Source of the DNA: Chitinophagaceae bacterium
GTDB taxonomy: Bacteria > Bacteroidota > Bacteroidia > Chitinophagales > Chitinophagaceae
Length of the DNA stretch: 64,000 nucleotides
Assembly (NCBI GenBank): GCA_019638595.1
Contig: JAHBTJ010000003.1
Span: 62,001-126,000, forward strand
Reading direction: 5' to 3'
The notes below the pieces were generated by a model. The model searched no databases. It saw nothing but the letters and a program-made list of their open reading frames with translations, and was not told the origin of the DNA. Below, piece after piece: positions 44,641-54,172 of this stretch (positions are counted from its first letter, which is position 1; each line of letters begins with the position of its first letter). A program made the position numbers and the translations under genes.

Positions 44641-47427
44641 TTATTCAATACCTGCTGTAAACAAATACCTGCCCGAACCTGTTTCGATGACGGCATAGCC
44701 ATTTTCGTTACGGAGCAACCGCATACCCGGTATATCTTTTATGGATCTGCCGTTCTCGGTCACGTCTTTTCCCTGCTGAACGGGCAGCCGGATCTCTGCG
44801 GTAGTGTTAGCCGGAATATCAACTTCGAGCTGTAGTAAATTATTTTCGATCTTCCATTTGCTGGTAATTTTTCCACGTACGCTTTCAAAGCTGCCGCCGG
44901 CAGCAGTAAGGTCTCCGGCCGGCTGCGGCTGTATGATGATCTTTTCAAACCCGGGAGCTGCTGCGTTTATACCTAACAGTGAGCGGTAAAACCATTCGTT
45001 GATAGAACCGAACATAGGATGATTCTGCGAATACACATTATCAGAGTAGGCCCATGTTTCCCACACGGTAGTGGCGCCTTTGCCGATCATGTATGCCCAG
45101 CCCGGAAAGCTTTTTTGACTGGCAATACGGTAGGCTATATCGTTCCGGTTTTCATTGCGCAATACATCAAACATCATTTTCGTGGAAAATATACCGGTGG
45201 CCACGTGCCAGTCTTTACGTTCAAATTCTTTCATGAGCCAGTCCAGGGCATTTTTCTTTTCTTTTTCATCAGCTATTTCATACCACAAGGCAAAGATCTG
45301 TGCCGATTGCGTGGCGTTGTCGAACCTCCCGGTGCCCCGCACTAAAAACTTATTCACGATATTAGCTTTGACCCCATTAGCCAGCTTTGTATATTTCATT
45401 GCATCTTCATTTTTATGTAAGATGCCTGCAAATTCAGCGATCAGCCTGGCATGATGATAATAAAACAAAGCGGCTGTAAAAGCTTCGGGTTTGGTATCCA
45501 GCGCTTCATGGTCGCTGATGTCAATATGGTGCAGCCCTTCTGTTGCAGTAGCCTGCAGGAAATCCATCTGCCTTACAAAAGCGTCATATTGCTGCTCTAT
45601 GATTTGTTTGTCGCCGTAAAACTCATAGAGCTGTTTCACCAGGTATGGAAATGCCAGTTGCCAGCCCAAAGGCCCGGAGCCATCTCCGGGGCCACGATCG
45701 GCTATGCCGGCGAATGGAGCGGTTTCGGTTATGCCACCCCGGGGACGTTGATCGTTGGCAAAATCCTGTACGGCTTTCCGGTAAAACTGCGCCATATCAT
45801 AATTGTACAGGAACGATTCGGCAGTACCTACTATATCGCCGCCGTATCCTAATTTTTCACGTGCCGGACAGTCGCTCTGTACGCTGAAAATATTGCTCAG
45901 GAATGTCCGGTGTATATTTTCATAAAGCTGGTTAAACATACTGTTGGAACTGGTAAAGCTTCCCGTTACCGGAACATCGGTGTTCATCCGTAATCCTTCT
46001 ATATCCTGTAACGTGGGTTTGCCGGGCCAGCCTTTTACTTCCACATACCTGAAGCCATGAAAAGTAAAACGGGGCGACCATATTTCTGTACCTTTCCCTT
46101 TTAGTATATAACCGTCTTCCTGCCACGCAATTGTAGGAGCGCCCGGGCCTCCGTTGCCGTTTTTAATTTGTCCTGCTACAGAGGTCATTACATTTACCGA
46201 TCCGTCCTGCAGCTTATCTTCCCCATAACGGAGCACAATATGCGTTCCCGCGGTACCCTGTACTTTAATGCGCGCTACGCCTGCAAAGTTTTGCCCCATA
46301 TCAAATACAAATATTCCGGGAGCTGTTTCGGTTACGCTTATCGGTTGTATCACTTTGGTAACCCGTATGGGCGGCAGCATTTGTGGCTCCAGCCTGCCGG
46401 ATGGGCCGCCGGTTTCAACGGCCGCCTTCCATGCCGCAGAACGGTAACCTGTTGTTGACCACCCTTCTTGTTCCCTGCCGGCGTCGTAATGTTCGCCCAG
46501 GTAAATATTGTTCCGCACAATGGGGCCGGGGGCGGTTTGCCAGCTTTTATCCGTTACAATGGTTTCGGCGCTGCCGTCTGCATATTGCAAACGTATTTGC
46601 GCTTTTACGCAGGGGCGGCCGGTTTCCTGCACATCGCGCAGTACAAACCGCCCGAACAGCCTTAGCGGAGCGGCATTGTACCAGCCATTGCCCAGCATAA
46701 TGCCTACCGCGTTAGCGCCGTTGCGCATATGCTTCGTTATATCATATACTGCGTACAGGCACTGCTTGCTGTAATTTGTCCAACCCGGATCTAATACATG
46801 ATCACCTGCTTTTTGCCCGTTGATATATGCTTCATAGTAACCCAGCCCGGAGATATAAAGCCTTGCGCTAACAATTTTCTTTTTGGTGGTGAACGATCTC
46901 CTGAAAAGAGGCATCGGGTCTTCTTTGAAAAAATCTTCGCTGTTGCTGAACTGTTTGCTGCCATCGCCTATCCAGCTTGCCAGCCAGTCGCCGGGAGCAA
47001 GCATGGCAGTTTCAAACCATGCGGGTTTGCTCCATTCAGAAACTGCACCTTCCTGGTTATATACACGTACCCGCCAGTAATACCGGGTAAATGATTGCAG
47101 GGGCGATCCGGCATAGCTTATATTCAGGGATTGCGGGGATGTTATCTTCCCCGTTGCCCATATAGTTCCTTTTGCTGCCTGTATATCTTTGATATTATCG
47201 CTCACTACCAGCTCGTACGCGCTTTGCCGCTGGTTGCGGAGATCAGATACCAGTGTCCAGCTCAACCGTGGTTCCCGGATGCCTATGCCCAGCGGGTTCT
47301 CAATATATTCGCAGGTAAGCTTGCCGGGGTTTATCGGCGCTCCGCTGGAAACGACCGGTGCCAGGAAGATGAGCAGGCATAACAATTGCCGGGCTGCGCT
47401 GTTGAGCGGGTAGTAAATGATTCGCAT
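44641..47427 (-). CDS. Alpha-L-rhamnosidase (GH78), copy 1
   Basis: A 928-residue exported glycosidase (signal ending APVVSSGAP). GH78 layout: N-terminal Ig-like domain (LTCEYIENPLGIGIREPRLSW), rhamnosidase N domain (ARLYISGLGYYEAYINGQKAG), CBM-like middle and (alpha/alpha)6 barrel. The acid motif is SDCPAREKLGYGGD, and the base region is KGATTVWETWAYSDN. It cleaves alpha-L-rhamnose from glycans or glycosides by inversion. ATG 47427 is chosen over a TTG at 47448. It lies between the GH43-like gene (51 bases upstream) and the PVC-type gene. Confidence 0.93.
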   Translation of the reverse strand: MRIIYYPLNSAARQLLCLLIFLAPVVSSGAPINPGKLTCEYIENPLGIGIREPRLSWTLVSDLRNQRQSAYELVVSDNIKDIQAAKGTIWATGKITSPQSLNISYAGSPLQSFTRYYWRVRVYNQEGAVSEWSKPAWFETAMLAPGDWLASWIGDGSKQFSNSEDFFKEDPMPLFRRSFTTKKKIVSARLYISGLGYYEAYINGQKAGDHVLDPGWTNYSKQCLYAVYDITKHMRNGANAVGIMLGNGWYNAAPLRLFGRFVLRDVQETGRPCVKAQIRLQYADGSAETIVTDKSWQTAPGPIVRNNIYLGEHYDAGREQEGWSTTGYRSAAWKAAVETGGPSGRLEPQMLPPIRVTKVIQPISVTETAPGIFVFDMGQNFAGVARIKVQGTAGTHIVLRYGEDKLQDGSVNVMTSVAGQIKNGNGGPGAPTIAWQEDGYILKGKGTEIWSPRFTFHGFRYVEVKGWPGKPTLQDIEGLRMNTDVPVTGSFTSSNSMFNQLYENIHRTFLSNIFSVQSDCPAREKLGYGGDIVGTAESFLYNYDMAQFYRKAVQDFANDQRPRGGITETAPFAGIADRGPGDGSGPLGWQLAFPYLVKQLYEFYGDKQIIEQQYDAFVRQMDFLQATATEGLHHIDISDHEALDTKPEAFTAALFYYHHARLIAEFAGILHKNEDAMKYTKLANGVKANIVNKFLVRGTGRFDNATQSAQIFALWYEIADEKEKKNALDWLMKEFERKDWHVATGIFSTKMMFDVLRNENRNDIAYRIASQKSFPGWAYMIGKGATTVWETWAYSDNVYSQNHPMFGSINEWFYRSLLGINAAAPGFEKIIIQPQPAGDLTAAGGSFESVRGKITSKWKIENNLLQLEVDIPANTTAEIRLPVQQGKDVTENGRSIKDIPGMRLLRNENGYAVIETGSGRYLFTAGIE

Positions 47428-47478
47428 ACAAAAGAATAAGTAATTCAAAAAACAAAGATCAGAACAGGTATTTTATTT

Positions 47479-48546
47479 TCAGCGATTTTTCAGGTCTTTG
47501 GAAGTAGCAAGGGCGATCACTCTTCCCTGGCTGCCCACGGCATTGTAAAAATGGTATACCACTCCATTCCATTTTATCATGCAGGGTTTGTGCGCGTATT
47601 GCTGATCGTAAGGCTCTGTTGGTTCAACCAGGTTCGGGCCTTCCCAGTCTGTCCAGTTTTTAAGATCGTACGAACAGGCGAACCTGTCGAATGCGCCGGT
47701 ATATCCATCCTCCCAGTTGTATCCAAAATAAAACAGTACATAGAGGTCGTTCATCTTAACGATTTGCGCATCGCCGCAAATGCCTCTCCCTCTCGAAAGA
47801 ACAGGCTTGTCGCCAAAACGTGTCCAGTGTTTCATGTCGTCAGACACTGCCATGGCTATACTTTCAAACTGGCGCCCTTTTTCATCGCCTTTTTTGCCTG
47901 CGGCATTGTAAAACATTACAAACGGGTACCCGGTATGTTTTTCGGAGTCGGTTATTACCGAGCTTTTGTAAATGGTTTTATTGTCGTACCATTTTGCCGT
48001 ACTGTCATTGGCCGACAATACCGGATCCTTTAACCGTTCTGCTTCCACGGGCCTGGTTAAATCGCTGCTGTACGACATGCCCACGCCCAGCCTTCCTGCT
48101 TCATAGCCTTTATCGGCTCCGCCCAGGTACGACATCCAGTAGTATCCATCGTATTTCACAGGCTCGTAACTGCCTCCCCATGCAATGTCTATCAGCGAAA
48201 CATACCCTGCTTTCTGGCTGGCATCCCAGGTATTTTCAGTGAACGACATCAGCCTGCCGGTCGTTGTCCATTGCAGGAGGTCGTCGCTTTCCGCCAGCCA
48301 TGTTTCATAACCCCTTCCATCAAAAATTATATAGGTCATATACCATTTACCATTTAAACGGAAAATGCTTGGGCTGTCGGCCATTTTGGTAGAATCGGGT
48401 GCAGTAAGCACCACCCCATATTTATAAGGAGTTTTCACTTCCTCATATACTTCCTTCATTTTTTGTGGTGTAACAACAGCGGGAACATTGCTTTTACAGG
48501 AAAAAAAGAGGATCGCCGTAAAAAAAAGAAAAAACCGGATAGGCAT
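47479..48546 (-). CDS. GH43/GH130-like five-bladed propeller glycosidase, lipoprotein
   Basis: A 355-residue exported protein (lipobox F-F-S-C). It has the repeating propeller motif of GH43/32/130-like enzymes: DSPSIFRLNGKWYMTYI, SYEPVKYDGYYWMSYLGG, IAMAVSDDMKHWTRFG, GDAQIVKMNDLYVLFYFG and HKPCMIKWNGVVYHFYNAVG. Conserved Asp/Glu positions in the blades fit an active glycosidase, but the family number and substrate cannot be fixed by eye. ATGs at 48546 and 48564 are both possible. It heads the minus-strand group with GH78 copy 1. Confidence 0.75.
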   Translation of the reverse strand: MPIRFFLFFTAILFFSCKSNVPAVVTPQKMKEVYEEVKTPYKYGVVLTAPDSTKMADSPSIFRLNGKWYMTYIIFDGRGYETWLAESDDLLQWTTTGRLMSFTENTWDASQKAGYVSLIDIAWGGSYEPVKYDGYYWMSYLGGADKGYEAGRLGVGMSYSSDLTRPVEAERLKDPVLSANDSTAKWYDNKTIYKSSVITDSEKHTGYPFVMFYNAAGKKGDEKGRQFESIAMAVSDDMKHWTRFGDKPVLSRGRGICGDAQIVKMNDLYVLFYFGYNWEDGYTGAFDRFACSYDLKNWTDWEGPNLVEPTEPYDQQYAHKPCMIKWNGVVYHFYNAVGSQGRVIALATSKDLKNR

Positions 48547-48650
48547 AATTGATATTGTAAGCATTTAGACACGTATTTTATCTTCAGTGAAAAAGTTCCA
48601 ATCTTCGCTCCGCATTTAGTTGCCCTCACCCCGAAGATACACGCGCCCGG

Positions 48651-49160
48651 TTACAGTCCGTATTTTTCTTTCAGTATTTTTTCGTGATGCAGCCAGTGCC
48701 CCACGATCATATAGGCATAGCTCAATACAGTTACAGGATGATTGCTTGCAATTCCTTTTTTTGCTAGATCGCTATCGTGGAGGTTCTCAAAAAAGATAAG
48801 CGATAATTTCCTGGTCAGCAGCATCTCTTCTTTCAATCCTTCCAGTGTTCTGCGGCTTACATCAACATTGGCCGCGTACCCATCCTGGTCGAACCCGGGC
48901 AGCGGCTGTTGTTCTCCCCTTGCAAAACACATGGCCCTGTACGCGAATACTTTTTCCGTATCAATGGCATGTTGCAATACTTCCTTCACCGTCCATTTGC
49001 CGGGGGCGTAGGTATGATCAGCCCTGTCTGCCGGTATACTGTCCAAAAAGTTCTTTAGCTGTATATATGAGTCGGGGAGGGCAGATCGTATATCATCTGA
49101 TCCCACCAGTGAAATATAGGTTTCAGAAGAAGGAGCGTAATCTGAAGGAAGCGGTCGCAT
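48651..49160 (-). CDS. DinB family protein
   Basis: A 169-residue four-helix DinB/YfiT-like protein. The metal-binding His pattern is visible as KEVLQHAIDTEKVFAYRA in the middle and GHWLHHEKI near the end. Members are putative metal-dependent hydrolases or thiol transferases, and most have no assigned function. Upstream on the same strand are metZ and osmC genes; the 116-base gap leaves co-transcription open. Confidence 0.87.
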   Translation of the reverse strand: MRPLPSDYAPSSETYISLVGSDDIRSALPDSYIQLKNFLDSIPADRADHTYAPGKWTVKEVLQHAIDTEKVFAYRAMCFARGEQQPLPGFDQDGYAANVDVSRRTLEGLKEEMLLTRKLSLIFFENLHDSDLAKKGIASNHPVTVLSYAYMIVGHWLHHEKILKEKYGL

Positions 49161-49276
49161 AAATAAAATATTTTACTGTAAAGCTACAGTAAAACCGGGT
49201 TGGTGATACTACCGGTAACAGATAAGCGATGAACAAGGTGCTCACTATACCGTACATCGTATTCCTGCGGCAATGA

Positions 49277-50446
49277 TCAACACTGCTCCAGCGCCTGCAA
49301 GATATCATTGATGATATCCCCGGAGTATTCCAATCCCACGGAAATGCGGATAAGGCCGGGAGTAATGCCTACTTCCAGTTGTTCCGGGCCGGTAAGCTTG
49401 GAGTGCGTTGTAGAGGCGGGATGCGACGCGATGCTTCTGCTGTCGCCAAGATTAGAGGTAAGCGACAACATTTTTAACGCGTCCATAAATTTCTTACCGC
49501 TTTCCACTCCGCCTTTCAGGTCGAAAGTAACAAGTCCGCCGCCTCTTGTCATTTGTTTTTGCGCAATAGCGTACATGGGATGCGAAGGGTGAAAAGGATA
49601 TCTTATCCAGTTTAATTTCGGATGTCCTTCTAATGCCTGAACAAGCGCTTCGGCATTGTCGCAATGCCTTTGTATGCGAACATCCAGCGTTTCCAGGCTT
49701 TTACTTAATACCCAGGCGTTAAAAGGAGAAAGAGATGGTCCCGTATTGCGGCAGAATAAATACAATTCGCGGATGAGCTTTTCTTTGCCTACTACAATAC
49801 CGCCTAGCACCCGTCCCTGGCCATCGAGCCACTTGGTGGCGGAGTGTAATACCAGGTCAGCCCCATACTGAACAGGCTTTTGCAGCACCGGTGTTGCAAA
49901 GCAATTATCAACCACCAGTATGATATTATGTTTTTTAGACAGTTGCCCCAGCCATTCCATATCCACAATATCCAAACCGGGATTGGTAGGCGTTTCCACA
50001 TATATCATTTTGGTGCTGGACCGGATGAGGGCCTCCCAGGTTTCAGGTTTCCTGATATCAGCATAGCTGTATTCAATATTCCAGCGTTTGAAATATTTGG
50101 TAATGATGGTATGGGTTGATCCGAAAACTGAGCTGCAGCTTAACAGGTGATCTCCGCTGTTTAAAAAAGCCATGAACGTGCCAAAAATGGCGCTCATGCC
50201 CGATGCGGTGGCAAACCCTGCTTCCGCTCCTTCCAGGGCGCACATTTTATCAATAAATTCCTGCACGGTGGGGTTGCTGAAACGGCTATAGATATTATTG
50301 TCGTTTTCTTCCGCAAATGCCGCACGCATTTCCTCAGCGTCGTTAAAACAAAAGCTTGAGGTAAGAAATAAGGGAGTGCTATGTTCTTTTTCGTTTGTTC
50401 GCTCCGTTTGAATACGCACAGCCTGCGTATTAGGGTGTACACTCAT
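49277..50446 (-). CDS. metZ: O-succinylhomoserine sulfhydrylase / trans-sulfuration enzyme
   Basis: PLP enzyme of the Cys/Met metabolism family; the 389-residue length and the sequence fit MetZ, which makes homocysteine from O-acylhomoserine and sulfide. Motifs: STPLFLTSSF, YSRFSNPTVQEF, ASGMSAIFGTF, the active-site lysine in LHSATKWLDGQGRVLGG, and NLGDSRSIASHPASTTHS near the end. ATG 50446 gives the standard MSVHPNTQAVRIQ start; the frame to 50452 uses GTG. No SAM riboswitch is visible upstream. Confidence 0.87.
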   Translation of the reverse strand: MSVHPNTQAVRIQTERTNEKEHSTPLFLTSSFCFNDAEEMRAAFAEENDNNIYSRFSNPTVQEFIDKMCALEGAEAGFATASGMSAIFGTFMAFLNSGDHLLSCSSVFGSTHTIITKYFKRWNIEYSYADIRKPETWEALIRSSTKMIYVETPTNPGLDIVDMEWLGQLSKKHNIILVVDNCFATPVLQKPVQYGADLVLHSATKWLDGQGRVLGGIVVGKEKLIRELYLFCRNTGPSLSPFNAWVLSKSLETLDVRIQRHCDNAEALVQALEGHPKLNWIRYPFHPSHPMYAIAQKQMTRGGGLVTFDLKGGVESGKKFMDALKMLSLTSNLGDSRSIASHPASTTHSKLTGPEQLEVGITPGLIRISVGLEYSGDIINDILQALEQC

Positions 50447-50461
50447 CTGCACAATGTATTT

Positions 50462-50492
50462 AATAAGCGCCCGGCTATCGCTGAGCGCTTAT
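50462..50492 (-). terminator. Hairpin between osmC and metZ genes
   Basis: Perfect 9-bp arms (aataagcgc at 50462-50470 and its complement at 50484-50492), only 16 bases before the metZ start. It is flanked by A/T on both sides. Possible attenuating terminator or 5' stabiliser of metZ. Confidence 0.5.
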
Positions 50493-50524
50493 TTTTATAG
50501 AAAATATTTTTGATTACCGGGTGG

Positions 50525-50962
50525 TTACAGCTTTACTTCCGCCCCGTTCACTACAACTTTCCAGGTAAGCTCGGCGCCCGCCCGGCGAAGGGTTTCCGCA
50601 ACTGAGCAATACTTGTTCATGGACAGTTCAACCGCCCTGTGGGCTTTAGCCGGGTCAATTTCGCCCGATAAATGGAACTCAATCTGGGCGTTTTGCCAAA
50701 TGGAGGGCTCTTTTCCGGGTTCTCTCTCCCCATTAACGTCAATGGAAAAATCCTTTATATCCTGCTTCTGCTTTTTTAAAATGCTTACAATATCTACAGC
50801 GCTACAGCCACCTAAGCCGGCCAATAACAATTGCATCGGGCGAAAGCCTTCTCCGTTACCACCCTGTTCGGCGGGTATATCAATAGAGAGCGTATGCCCG
50901 CCTGAATCTGTAGCGGTAAATCCATAATCATTATGCGAGCGGTGTAAATGCATCAGGGACAT
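50525..50962 (-). CDS. OsmC family peroxide/thiol protein
   Basis: A 145-residue OsmC/Ohr-fold protein. The two redox cysteines are in LAGLGGCSAVDIVSILKK and NKYCSVAETLRRAG, as in YhfA-type OsmC proteins. ATG 50962 or 50953 are both plausible; the frame to 50983 begins with TTG. It is upstream of metZ on the same strand. The association with sulfur metabolism is suggestive only. Confidence 0.9.
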   Translation of the reverse strand: MSLMHLHRSHNDYGFTATDSGGHTLSIDIPAEQGGNGEGFRPMQLLLAGLGGCSAVDIVSILKKQKQDIKDFSIDVNGEREPGKEPSIWQNAQIEFHLSGEIDPAKAHRAVELSMNKYCSVAETLRRAGAELTWKVVVNGAEVKL

Positions 50963-51143
50963 CTGCAAAAATTTTGGGGGCAAAGATACGAAGCAATTGG
51001 CAAGATTGCGGAAGTGGTTTAAAATTTGAGAATAACCGCCTTCCGGGCGCCGCCATCTTCTTTAAATGGCGAAACCATAGAAAAATGGTATAAAAACATT
51101 TGAAATAAACAGCCGGGTTAATGATCTTGTATAAAATGCCATT

Positions 51144-53906
51144 ATGAAATACCGGGTACTTTTTGCGAGGTTTTTTCCTGCTGTAATAGTAGCGATGATC
51201 TCATGCGCGGGTTACGCGCAACTGGATGTTGCGGCGGCTTTGTGCGACAACAGGGAGAATCCAACCGGCATACATGTACGGGATCTTTTCTTTTCCTGGG
51301 AACTTACCTCTTCTCAGAACGGTCAGCGCCAAACGGCTTACCAGGTAGTGCTGGCATCTTCAGAAAAGCTGTTGGCTGCACAGCAGTACGATGTATACAA
51401 TTCGGGGCAGGTACGGGGTAGTGAAAGTATACAGGTATTATATAAAGGTAAAACGCTTTTGCCCGCACGAACTTATTACTGGCAGGTAAGGGTGTGGGAT
51501 GCATATGGTAAGGCCTCCGCCTGGAGCAGGCCGCAACGGTTTATTACCGGCATATTTACTGCTGCAGAATGGAAGCAGGCGCGCTGGATAGGAATGGAGG
51601 ATGCGCCGGCTTCGGCCAGGATAGTACCTTTTGTACACGGAAAGTTGAAAGAGAATGACCGGAGAATGCTACGCAACCCGGTTGCGCCCTTGCTTCGAAA
51701 GTCGTTTCCCGTTTCAAAAAAAATAACATCGGCCCTGTTGTTTATAACCGGGCTGGGTCACTATGAGGCAAGTTTGAATGGTGAAAAAGTGGGTAACGCG
51801 TTCCTGGCCCCCGGCTGGACGGATTACGACCAAACCGTATTGTACAATACGTATGATATAACAGGAAAAATAAAAACGGGTGAGAATGTTATAGGCGTAT
51901 TGCTGGGGAATGGATTTTATCATGTTTCGCAGGAGCGTTATGTGAAAGGTACCGGTTCCTTTGGCTTGCCTAAAATGATAGCGCAGTTAAGAATAGCGTA
52001 TGAAGATGGAAGCGAGGAATACATAGTGAGCGATCCAACCTGGAAAACAAAAGCGTCTCCCGTTGTTTTTAATAATATTTACGGGGGCGAAGATTTTGAT
52101 GCCAGGCTTATTCAACAAGGCTGGAACAAGCCTGGTTATAATGATGCGGACTGGAAACCGGTGCTCCTTACTGCTATACCCAGGGGTAAATTATTGCCGG
52201 AGATAGATTACCCGGTGACGATCGCGGATTCGCTTAGCGTTAAAAGCGTTAAAAAGCCGGACAACAATATACTGGTATACGATTTTGGACAGAATGTTTC
52301 GGGCATACCTAAAATAAAGCTAAAGGGCAGGCCGGGGCAAACTGTAAAGCTGATCCCCGCAGAGCTGGTATTTACCGATGGAAAAGTAAACCAGGCAGAC
52401 GGGGTAAGTCCTCATTATTATCAATATACCATCGGTAGTTACCAGGAAGAAACCTGGCAGCCTTCTTTTACTTACTTTGCTGCGCGGTATGTGCAGGTAG
52501 AAGGCGCAGTGCAGGCGGATGATACAAAGAATGTGGCTAACAAACCGGTTATTACAGGAATCAAACTGATGCACAACAGGAACAGCGCTCCATCTAACGG
52601 ATCGTTTGTGTGCTCAGACAGCTTATTCAACCGCATTTATACCCTGATAGACCGGGCGGTGAAAAGTAATATCCAGAGCTATATAACCGATAACCCTCAA
52701 CGTGAAAAGCTCAGTTGGCAGGGTGAACAGAATTTTATGCGTACTGCCATCAATTACAACTATAACATGTATGGCATGTACCGCAGCCTGGTTCAAAATA
52801 TGATGGACGCGCAGCATGCCAATGGTTTAGTACCGGATATAGCGCCGGAATATATGCAGTTTGAAGGTCCGTTCGTTGATTCCCCCGAATGGGGCACCAC
52901 GGCAATTCTTGACATGTGGTTCCTGTATACATTTTATGGCGACACAATGATAATCCGGAAGGCATACCCTATGATGAAGCGGTATGCGCAGTACCTGGAA
53001 AGCAGGTCGCAGGATCATTTGCTGCTGTACGGATTGGGCGATTGGCTGGATATTGGCAATGTAACGCCCAAAGGAATTACGGCCACCGCTTATTATTTTA
53101 AAGCGATTACCGCATTATCACAAATGGCAGCATTAACAGGTAAGCAGGCAGATGCGGAATACTATAAAAAATTATCGGTGGATATCAGGCAGGCCTTCAA
53201 CAAAAAATATTTTAACGATGAAAGAAAAGTATACGCTACGGGCAGCCAAACGGCTATGGCAATGCCTTTAAGCCTGGGCATGGTAGATGAAAAAAATAAA
53301 GAAGCCGTATTGACGAACCTGGTGCATCAAATAAAAAATGTGGATTCAAACCGGCTTACTGCAGGAGATGTAGGGCATAAATTTTTAGTAAGGGCTTTAT
53401 ATGAAAACGGTCATTCCCGGGTATTATATGATATTACCAGGCGGGCGGATGCTCCCGGTTACGCGTACCAGTTAAACCTGGGCGCTACTGCCCTGATAGA
53501 GACCTGGGATGGTAAGGCATCGCAAAACCAACTGGCAATGGGCCATATACTGGAATGGTTTCACGAAGGCATAGCGGGCATCCGGCAGGATAGTAATTCA
53601 GTCGCGTTCAAAAATATTGTGATCCGGCCCCAGGTGGTGGGCGATATGCATGCTGCAGGCGGCAGCTTTCACTCCCCGTACGGATGGATTAAAAGTAACT
53701 GGAAGCTGGAGCGGCAAGGATTTACAATAGATATAGAAATACCGGTAAATACCAGGGCAAAAGTGATACTACCCGCCGCGAACGGCGCCAGGGTACTTCA
53801 AAATGGGAAACCTGTTAAAGATATTATGTATCAAAACAATACAGCCATTATGCATGTTCAACCAGGCACATATAGCATAACCGTTGCCGCCGGCGCTTAC
53901 AGGTAA
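51144..53906 (+). CDS. Alpha-L-rhamnosidase (GH78), copy 2, variant motif
   Basis: A 920-residue exported GH78 enzyme (signal ending CAGYAQ). N-terminal domain: ALCDNRENPTGIHVRDLFFSW; rhamnosidase N domain: SALLFITGLGHYEASLNGEKVG and LAPGWTDYDQTVLYNTYDIT. The acid motif reads TDNPQREKLSWQGE (E521), with Asn in place of the usual Cys of DCP. The base region is LGATALIETWDGKAS. C-terminal beta domain with IPVNTRAKVILP. It lies alone on the plus strand between the osmC gene and the GH78-SDR operon. Confidence 0.92.
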   Translation: MKYRVLFARFFPAVIVAMISCAGYAQLDVAAALCDNRENPTGIHVRDLFFSWELTSSQNGQRQTAYQVVLASSEKLLAAQQYDVYNSGQVRGSESIQVLYKGKTLLPARTYYWQVRVWDAYGKASAWSRPQRFITGIFTAAEWKQARWIGMEDAPASARIVPFVHGKLKENDRRMLRNPVAPLLRKSFPVSKKITSALLFITGLGHYEASLNGEKVGNAFLAPGWTDYDQTVLYNTYDITGKIKTGENVIGVLLGNGFYHVSQERYVKGTGSFGLPKMIAQLRIAYEDGSEEYIVSDPTWKTKASPVVFNNIYGGEDFDARLIQQGWNKPGYNDADWKPVLLTAIPRGKLLPEIDYPVTIADSLSVKSVKKPDNNILVYDFGQNVSGIPKIKLKGRPGQTVKLIPAELVFTDGKVNQADGVSPHYYQYTIGSYQEETWQPSFTYFAARYVQVEGAVQADDTKNVANKPVITGIKLMHNRNSAPSNGSFVCSDSLFNRIYTLIDRAVKSNIQSYITDNPQREKLSWQGEQNFMRTAINYNYNMYGMYRSLVQNMMDAQHANGLVPDIAPEYMQFEGPFVDSPEWGTTAILDMWFLYTFYGDTMIIRKAYPMMKRYAQYLESRSQDHLLLYGLGDWLDIGNVTPKGITATAYYFKAITALSQMAALTGKQADAEYYKKLSVDIRQAFNKKYFNDERKVYATGSQTAMAMPLSLGMVDEKNKEAVLTNLVHQIKNVDSNRLTAGDVGHKFLVRALYENGHSRVLYDITRRADAPGYAYQLNLGATALIETWDGKASQNQLAMGHILEWFHEGIAGIRQDSNSVAFKNIVIRPQVVGDMHAAGGSFHSPYGWIKSNWKLERQGFTIDIEIPVNTRAKVILPAANGARVLQNGKPVKDIMYQNNTAIMHVQPGTYSITVAAGAYR

Positions 53907-53971
53907 CTGTAGCAGGTACGCTCCATCAGGCAGCAATGTTATAAAATCATATTTTTTGGGTATCTAACTAT

Positions 53972-54133
53972 ATGTTTAAGCGGAAGATACAGGCTAATTT
54001 CACTTTTATAAGCATATTGTATTTCCAGGATATCATGCTTACGGTTCCTGACGATTGTTTTGATCAGTCTGCTTTCGAAAAATACAATATTACATTGGAA
54101 GTAGAGGCTAAATGGTATAAGTTAGCGGTTTGA
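53972..54133 (+). CDS. Possible 53-aa ORF, weak
   Basis: An open frame from ATG 53972 encodes 53 residues, MFKRKIQANFTFISILYFQD at the start and EVEAKWYKLAV at the end. It fills most of the 266-base gap between two GH78 genes. No ribosome-binding site or relative is evident; it could be a gene remnant. Confidence 0.2.
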   Translation: MFKRKIQANFTFISILYFQDIMLTVPDDCFDQSAFEKYNITLEVEAKWYKLAV

Positions 54134-54172
54134 ATTGTTTATATTGTACGTATCGATTGTTAAACTAATGCT

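Noticed and set aside
50447-50524. SAM riboswitch before metZ
   Set aside because: The gap is under 80 bases and shows only a single simple hairpin, not the multi-stem SAM fold.
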